Origin: Azolla pinnata
Lineage: Eukaryota; Streptophyta; Polypodiopsida; Salviniales; Salviniaceae
Direction of reading: 5' to 3'
Assembly: GCA_037176905.1 (NCBI GenBank)
Contig: JBBBWG010030276.1
Span: 1-49,534, forward strand
DNA: 49,534 nucleotides
A program made the translations under genes and the position numbers. The notes under the pieces are model-generated. The model ran no database searches and was not told the DNA's origin. It saw nothing but the letters and a program-made list of their open reading frames with translations. This document shows positions 43,301 to 49,534 of the stretch, piece after piece; position 1 is the stretch's first letter, and each line of letters begins with the position of its first letter.

Positions 43301-45073
43301 TTCAAAGAGCCTACAATTGTGATTGGTTAGAATTTCTTCAAAGTTAGATTGAATTCAAAGAGCATATGAATGTATAGTCTATCTATTTCCAGCACCATAG
43401 CACTTGTTGATAGTAAGTGAAAACAGACAATTGAGTTACATTCAATCATACGACAGGCAAAAAGCAATGATCTTTCAAACAGTCTCTCGTAGCTTTAATA
43501 TCATATCGAATTTCAAGACCAAAGAACGACGTCAGCTTAAACCTGATGCTAAATGCAGGAACTAACAATATAAATTACCTTTGAGATCCCTCCATGCAAT
43601 AGCCAATTAGGCGGACAAGATTTTTATGCCTCACACGGCCAATAGCCTCCACTTCTATCTTAAATTCCCGCTCCGCTTGTCCTCTGTGATTTTCAAAAAT
43701 CTTTCCATGTCAGTATTAAACGATTAAGCTGCCCGTGTCAGGTATCTCAGAATGCCTTAGCACTATTAGGATTACACTTCCAAAACTGCACAACCAGGCT
43801 GATGATTGCCAGAGCATGGTCCTAGCAATGATGTGTGTATGGATCAGACCCAGATTGTAAGAACAGAAATGAGTGTAAAATTGAGTACACCAAATTATTC
43901 CTCGCTTGACAGGTACACACCAGAATACCCCCCCCCCCCCGATAAAGTATAAAAAAAATTACCAGAATACTGCTATAGAGTTAGAATTTCTAAATATAAT
44001 TAGGACCGCACTCACATAATAACACAGCCTAATTAATGATCATAGGATTGCCACCGCATGGTTCTAGAAATGGTCAGTATATATGATCACACAAAGATTG
44101 CAAGAAAAATTTGAAATTGAATACACCACGATACCCTAGCTTGAGGTATACCACCCCTAACTGAGTATACAAAAACATACCAGAATATTTGCACATAGTA
44201 AAAGATAGACAATATAAAGCATAGAGGAAAAGCATACCGATTGTTCAGAAGATTTTTCACAGCTATACGAGTCCCATCAGGCAAGTGACCAAAGTAAACA
44301 ATGCCATAACCACCTTCCCCAAGCACATTGGAATCGGAGAAGGAGTTGGTGGCAGCTTCAAGCTCCCGCAGTGTGTACCAATGGCCCCACCCAAGGTGAG
44401 ATACCTCTGGCACTGAGATATCTGCTAATGGAGCATTGCTCGATTGCGAATCTCCATTGACACTGAAGTATTCTCTTTCATCAGACTGATTCTGATTCTG
44501 ATTCTGATTATGATTATGATTATGGCTATAGTTGTTATTGCTATTGTTAGGAGGTCGTCCTCTTCTTTCTCTCTCTCCATCAGTCGCACCCTTCTCTACT
44601 GATGGTACTTGAACAACCCTATTCGCCAAGTCTGCCCTTGTTCCTTCCTGCCTCTGCATATTCTTGTGATTGCCTCTTCCATTGCCTCTGTCACGATCAT
44701 TTTCTCTTTCCCGCTGCTGTTGGGCAGGTTTCACGACCAGAGGAGCACCTCTCTCTGCATCACCATCTTTACCCTCGCTGTTTACGGACACATTGCCAGA
44801 TTCGTTCAAGACTCGATGAGACGGAGGTTGGGAAGACCGATCAAGCATCAAATACTTGGGCGGTGGCTTTGCGACGACGAGCCTGCCACGGCTTTTCTTC
44901 TTCATCATCTTCTGCTTTGATGACTTCTTCCGGGACGCTAGACATAGCGCGAGACAGAACAAGATGAGAACAAAGAGCGCACCCAAACCAATGCCGATGA
45001 CCACCCACAGCTTCAATCCGAACACAAAGGTCCTCTTGGAGAGCTCATTGCCCATAAGATCCATTTGAAACAA
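40308..45073 (-). CDS. Single-pass receptor-like Ser/Thr protein kinase (At3g17420-like group), 7 exons, 606 aa
   Basis: Exons: 44238-45073, 43579-43683, 43045-43167, 42093-42263, 41886-42015, 41386-41595 and 40308-40553 (1821 nt, consistent phases, stop TGA). A short N-terminus is followed by one membrane segment (residues about 22-46; [18 protein letters not shown]) and a basic stop-transfer stretch. The linker (50-225) has an Asn/His/Gln-rich run near 185-200. [20 protein letters not shown] leads into a complete kinase domain: Gly loop GEGGYG (252-257), VAIK-type K273, HRDVKSSN with D371 (RD kinase), DFG D389, GTFGYVAPEY, and the closing [12 protein letters not shown]. This subfamily has almost no extracellular domain, so it acts downstream of, or with, other receptors; ligand and substrate are unknown. 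The 82-residue C-terminal exon is acidic and poorly conserved. M4 or M7 are alternative starts. Confidence 0.95.
43795..44185. repeat. Diverged 245-bp duplication in receptor kinase intron 1, with a poly-C run
   Basis: The stretch 'GATTGCCAgaGCATGGTcCTAGcAATG...TGAGTACACCA...ACCAGAATACc' at about 43800-43935 recurs, diverged, at about 44045-44185. An uninterrupted C run of about 12 follows the first copy (43928-43940). Confidence 0.7.
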
Positions 45074-45625
45074 ATGAACGATCCAGATGTATATGTTGGT
45101 GTATCTAAGAAGAAGAAAACCCTACCGAAGGCACACAATTTGTGACCGAATTAGGACCTCCAAATCCACCAGAAAAGTACACAAAGAAGGATTTATGCAT
45201 AACACCTTCTGGCGATCATGTCTACAACCCTGTGATCAATGCATGTGGATGAGTTAGGGCTTCCGGTTAGCTCTCTAACCAAGTTGAAGGATGAGGGTCA
45301 TTCCCTTGGAAGTGGTTAGGTTTTTTAGGGTTGTTTCAGGGTTATCCTCCTGAGAAAGTTGGGGTTAGGGTTAGGATCAGAGTTAGAGCTACGGCTGTTT
45401 CAGGCTTTATCTATCTCCTTGAACACTCCAGGGCGGAGTTTAAAACTCTCTTTCAATGAAGGCTTTCTGCTTCACGATGAGCTGCGCGTTTAGGGTTATC
45501 TCTCTGAGCCAGTTATTGATGCGGTTGGGTCTCTCTCGCTTGAAAGGTTAGGGCTGTAGTTAGGGTTATCATCAGGGTTGTTGTCTCTCTGCGTTTCTGC
45601 TGATGGTTCCTTGGGTGAATCCAGT
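45074..45625. promoter_or_regulatory. Upstream region of the receptor kinase gene
   Basis: No coding sequence recognised. Short GTTAGGGTT motifs are scattered from about 45270, for example near 45365 and 45550. By position it should hold the promoter and 5' leader. I do not see a TATA box that I would call with confidence. Confidence 0.4.
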
Positions 45626-45674
45626 TAGGGTTAGGATTAGGGTTAGGGTTAGGGTTAGGGTTAGGGTTAGGGTT
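45624..45674. repeat. Interstitial TTAGGG hexamer block
   Basis: About eight units, mostly perfect TTAGGG with one GGATTAGGG variant. This is the hexamer typical of animals, fungi and Asparagales, not the TTTAGGG heptamer found at 27.4 kb. Confidence 0.93.
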
Positions 45675-45969
45675 ATATCCCTGAAATAAATACGGACAGG
45701 TATCCCAAAAGAAACCTAGCTATGGCTATCGCTCTCTGAAACAGTTAGGGTTTGAGCCCCAGTTTGGGTATGTAAGGATGAACCCAGTTAGGGTTTTGAT
45801 GTCCCCTGTGTAGCAGGAATGCAGCCTTCCGCAGAGAGGAAAGGAGATGAAGGTCTTCGAGAGGGGAAGAGCGGGGAAGCAGGGGAGGGCGAACCTCGTG
45901 AATCGCAGAAGCGTTGTGCGAGGAATCTTGGAAAGCGAGCAATGAAGAAGAATGGCCCTGAAACAGACA

Positions 45970-46060
45970 CAGACACAGAGGAAGAAGAAGAAGAAGACGA
46001 AGAAGAAGAAGAAGAAGATGAAGACGAAGAAGAAGGAGGAATGAGCTGGAGGCACGAGAT
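45970..46060. repeat. GAA/GAC trinucleotide tract
   Basis: GAAGAAGAC-type triplets give a poly-Glu/Asp frame on the plus strand (within an open frame 45819-46376). Its flanks show no conserved protein, so I treat it as a repeat. Confidence 0.8.
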
Positions 46061-46177
46061 CAAATGCTCCTCTGCGCTTTTACTCTGTGTTTTTCCTTCT
46101 CCTCCGTCCGCGTTCTTCTTCTCCCTTTTACCCGACGCAGCGCAGCGACAGCGAAGTACGCGAAGCACCGCGCAGAG

Positions 46178-46330
46178 CCCACCATATCTCTCTCTCTCTC
46201 TCTCTCTCTCTGTGTCTCTGTCTCTGTCTCTGACTCTGTGGAGAAGAAGACAGAGCGGAAGAAGAAGCAGAAGAAGACGGATCTGTCTGTCTGTCTGTCT
46301 GTCTCGCTCTCTCTTTCTCTCTCTAGCGAT
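46178..46330. repeat. CT, TCTG and mixed microsatellites
   Basis: CT run at about 46186-46212, TGTCTC units to 46232, and TCTG units at about 46281-46304, followed by CT-rich sequence. Confidence 0.9.
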
Positions 46331-46369
46331 GGCGCTGGTGGAGCCTGATGGTTCCCTCTCTCTTCACAG

Positions 46370-47350
46370 AAGATGAAGAAGAAGAAGAAGAAGAAGATGG
46401 AGAAGAAGAAGCTTCCATTAGAACATCAAGAAGAAAAAGAAGAAGAAGGAGGAGAAGGAGAAGAAGAAGCTTCCATTAGAACATCAAGAAGAAGAAGAAG
46501 AAGAAGAAGGAGAAGGAGAAGGAGAAGAAGAAGCTTCCATTAGAACATCAAGAAGAAGAAGAAGGAGAAGAAGGAGCTTCCATTAGAACATCAAGAAGGA
46601 GAAGAAGGAGAAGAAGAAGCTTCCATTAGAACATCAACAAGAAGGAGAAGAAGGAGAAGAAGAAGAAGAAGAAGAAGCAACAGAAGAGCTTCCATTGGAA
46701 CATCAACAAGAAGAAGAAGGAGAAGGAGAAGGAGAAGAAGAAGTTTCCATTAGAACATCATGAAGAAGAAGAAGAAGAAGCTTCCATTAGAACATCATGA
46801 AGAAGAAGATGAAGAAGAAGAAGCTTCCATTACAACATCATGAAGAAGAAGAAGAAGAAGCTTCCATTACAACATCATGAAGAAGAAGATGAAGAAGAAG
46901 AAGCTTCCATTACAACATCAAGAAGAAGAAGAAGGAGAAGAAGAAGCTTCAATTAGAAGATCAAGAAGGAGAAGAAGAAGCTTCCATTAGAACATCAAGA
47001 AGGAGAAGAAGAAGAAGAAGAAGAGTTTACCATGTTTAGAAGAAGAAGAAGGAGATCCATTAGAACATCAAGAAGAAGAAGAAGAGTTTACCTGTTTAGA
47101 AGAAGAAAAAGAAGGAGAAGAAGCACCATGTTTAGAAGAATGAAGAAGAAAGAAACTTCCATTAGACCACCATGTTTAGAAGAAGAAGAAGAAAGAAAGA
47201 AGAAGAAAGAAGTTTTCATTAGACCACCATTAGATCATAGGCTAGAGATTGGGGAATACTCTGAAGAAGAAGAGTTTACCATGTTTGGAAGAAGAAAAAG
47301 GAGAAGAAGCACCATGTTTTAGAAGAAGAAGAAGAAGAAAGAAGTTTTCA
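46370..47350. repeat. AAG array with interspersed AAGCTTCCATTAGAACATCA units
   Basis: About 17 copies of CTTCCATTAGAACATCA or variants (TTACAACATCA, GTTTCCATTAGA, TTTTCATTAGACCACC) are separated by AAG/GAGAAGG tracts of variable length, giving periods of about 35-70 bp. The last part (47195-47400) includes a longer duplicated block ending GGCTAGAGATTGGGG at about 47240 and 47372. Confidence 0.93.
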
Positions 47351-47399
47351 TTAGACCACCATTAGATCATAGGCTAGAGATTGGGGAATACTCTAGCGA

Positions 47400-47960
47400 T
47401 AATGGTTCCGATCATCGACGACGGGGGAATCGAAACTGGGGATTACTATTCGATCGGATCCTACTGGTGTTCTCTAGTCGCTGGATCTGGAGAACGTCTG
47501 CAAGTCACCGAATAATCATCCTACCGATTGCGACTTCTCGCTTTCTCCAAAGTCTAAAATCCGATATCATGCAGAACATTTACTAAATAAGTTCCGTATT
47601 GCATTCTATAAGAGCCACGAGCCTCGATTATTCGGTACTCGGCCTCTCACTGTTCAGTTTCCAGCAAGCAAGTTCCTCGTCTTCCCGTCTTCTGTCATCG
47701 AATCGATCCATTCAATTATGAAAGCATACATTGCGGAAAAACGGATGTTTGAGACTTGGTATGAGTCAGGTTCCGCGAATGTTTTTTCCACTTGCATCGA
47801 CGGTGCTGGTTCGATACAAACCGAGAGAGTATTGCGATTCCAAGGCTGAATTCGGGTCCCAATCCGAGTCCGAGGACAAGCCAAAATGTCTAGCCGAAAT
47901 CTGAAACTGAGTCTTGAGCCCTCAGCTCAGATACAACTTCTAATTTCGAGTGTTTTTGGG
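47400..47960. other. Non-repetitive 0.55 kb island between two arrays
   Basis: The only complex sequence in the last 3 kb. Open frames reach 76 residues (47654-47884, minus) but match nothing I recognise. It could be a decayed gene fragment or unique spacer. Confidence 0.35.
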
Positions 47961-47979
47961 CTTTGGAATGCCAGATATA

Positions 47980-49534
47980 GGAAACCCTAAGAAGCTATGG
48001 AATACGATATTGGGAAACCCTAAATCTCTGGAACACCAAATATGAAAACCCTAAAAAGCCCCCGAAGAAGAAGATGTGGGAAAACCCTAAAAAGCTCCAG
48101 AAGAAGAAGATATCGGAAACCCTAAAAAAAACTCTGGAAAAAAGATATGGGAAACCCTGAAAAGCTATGGGATGCCAAATATGCAAACCCTAAAAAGCTC
48201 TAGAAGAAGAAGAAGATGTGGGAAAACCCTAAAAAGCTCTAGAACGGCAAATATGCAAACCCTAAAAAGCTATAGAAGAAGAGGATGGGGGAAAACCCTA
48301 AAAATCTCTAGAAGAAAGATATGGGAAACCCTAAAAAGCTCTAGAAGAAGATATGGGCAACCCTAAAAAAACTTCTAGAAGAAGATATGGGAAACCCCAA
48401 AGCTCTGGAACACCAAATATGCAAACTCTAAAAAGCTCCAGAAGAAGAAGATGTGGAAAACCCTAAAAAGCTCCAGAAGAAGAATATGTGGGAAACCCTA
48501 AAAAGCTCTGGAAGAAAGATATGGGAAACCCTAAAAAAGCTCTAGAAGAAGATATGGGAAACCCTAAAAAGCTCTAGAAGAAGATACGGGAAACCCTAAA
48601 AAGCTCCAGAAGAAGAAGATGTGGGAAAACCCTAACAAGCTCTCGAAGAAAGATATGGGAATTCTAGACATATGGGAAACCCTAAAAAAGCTCCGGAAGA
48701 AGATATGGGAAACCCTGAAAAGCTCTGGAATACCAAATACGAAAACCCTAAAAAGCTCCAAAAGAAGAAGATGTGGGAAACCCTAAAAAAGCTCTGGAAG
48801 AAAGATATGGAAAACCCTAAAAAAGCTCTGGAAGAAAGATATGGAAAACCCTAAAAAAGCTTTGGAAGAAGATACAGGAAACCCTAAAAAACCTCTGGAA
48901 GAAGATATGGGAAACCCTAAAAAAAACTCTGGAAGAAGATATGGTAAACCTTGAAAATGAAAAACCCTAAAAAGCTCGAAACGAAGAAGATGCGGTAAAC
49001 CCTAAAAAGCTCTGGAAGAAAGCTATGAGAAACCCTAAAAAAGCTCTGGAAGAAGATATGGAAAACCCTATAAAAGCTCTGGAAGAAGATACAACAAACC
49101 CTAAAAAACCTTTGGAAGAAGATATGGGAAACCCTAAAAAAAAATCTGGAAAAAGATATGGTAAACCTTGAAAATGAGAAACCCTAAAAAGCTCGAAACG
49201 AAGAAGATGCGGTAAACCTTAAAAAGCTCTGGAAGAAAGCTATGAGAAACCCTAAAAAAGCTCTGGAAGAAGATATGGAAAACCCTATAAAAGCTCTGGA
49301 AGAAGATACAACAAACCCTAAAAAACCTCTAGAAGAAGATATGGGAAACCCTAAAAAAAACTCTGGAAGAAGATATGGTAAACCCTGAAAATGAAAAACC
49401 CTAAAAAGCTCCAAAAGAAGAATATGTGGGAAACCCTAAAAAGCTCTGGAAGAAAGCTATGGGAAACCCTAAAAAAGCTCTGGAAGAAAGATATGGAAAA
49501 CCCTAAAAAAGCTCTGGAAGAAAGCTATGGGAAA
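47980..49534. repeat. 32-36 bp minisatellite carrying AAACCCTAA, continuing past the right edge
   Basis: More than 40 copies of 'gaaaCCCTAAAAAGCTCTgGAAGAAGAtATGG' with small indels. A higher-order duplication of about 245 bp is visible: the block starting GAAAATGA(a/g)AAACCC at 48952 recurs at 49170, and part of it again near 49387. Short frames such as MGNPKKALEED arise from the unit. Each unit contains a telo-box-like AAACCCTAA. Confidence 0.95.

Noticed and set aside
45819..46376. Plus-strand frame of 185 residues with a Glu/Asp-rich middle
   Set aside because: The acidic part is a GAA/GAC tract and the C-terminal part is CT repeat; no conserved flanking residues.
47032..47322. Arg/Glu-rich frame that looks like a basic protein
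   Set aside because: Translation of the AAG array.
47654..47884. Minus-strand frame of 76 residues in the unique island
   Set aside because: No recognised motif and too short to separate from chance; kept only as an uncharacterised island.

Overview
This is a nuclear genome window from a land plant that very probably makes flagellated sperm. The genes have many short exons, GT-AG introns of about 0.1-1.4 kb (2.8 kb in one case), plant-type families (a receptor-like kinase with a juxtamembrane extension, a GDSL esterase/lipase, an F-box/kelch pair) and abundant AAACCCTAA/TTTAGGG motifs. One gene is a full-length orthologue of PF20/SPAG16, a central-pair protein of motile flagella that flowering plants lack. 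Together with a gene density of about one per 7 kb, this points to a bryophyte, lycophyte or fern. The sequence alone does not say which.

All recognisable genes lie on the minus strand. From left to right: (1) a 5'-complete gene running off the left edge (1-1366), with a basic coiled coil and an atypical Dof-like zinc finger; (2) two tandem, decayed copies of an F-box/kelch gene (about 2.4-4.3 and 5.2-8.0 kb), the second with an in-frame triplicated F-box segment; (3) a GDSL esterase/lipase (9730-16167, 4 exons, 444 aa) whose three introns each hold a different tandem repeat, one containing a 100-N assembly gap; (4) ribophorin II, an oligosaccharyltransferase subunit (19914-26060, 19 exons, 692 aa); (5) PF20/SPAG16 (28398-33820, 13 exons, 599 aa); (6) an organelle-targeted-looking tRNA (guanine-N7) methyltransferase (35842-39238, 8 exons, 335 aa, one probable GC-AG intron); (7) a transmembrane receptor-like protein kinase (40308-45073, 7 exons, 606 aa). 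I built the exon models for genes 3-7 by hand. Splice phases agree at every junction and each total length is a multiple of three, which is strong internal support.

The rest is dominated by simple and tandem repeats: GATA, CT, AAG, CAT/CAC and TGCA microsatellites; telomere-like blocks of both TTTAGGG and TTAGGG type; a composite AAG array with five tRNA-like modules (26.2-27.25 kb); an AAG / CTTCCATTAGAACATCA array (46.4-47.35 kb); and a 32-36 bp minisatellite running off the right edge (48.0-49.5 kb). I saw no transposase, reverse transcriptase, rRNA, complete tRNA, CRISPR array or virus-like gene. The genes are unrelated housekeeping, flagellar and signalling functions with no sign of a shared pathway.
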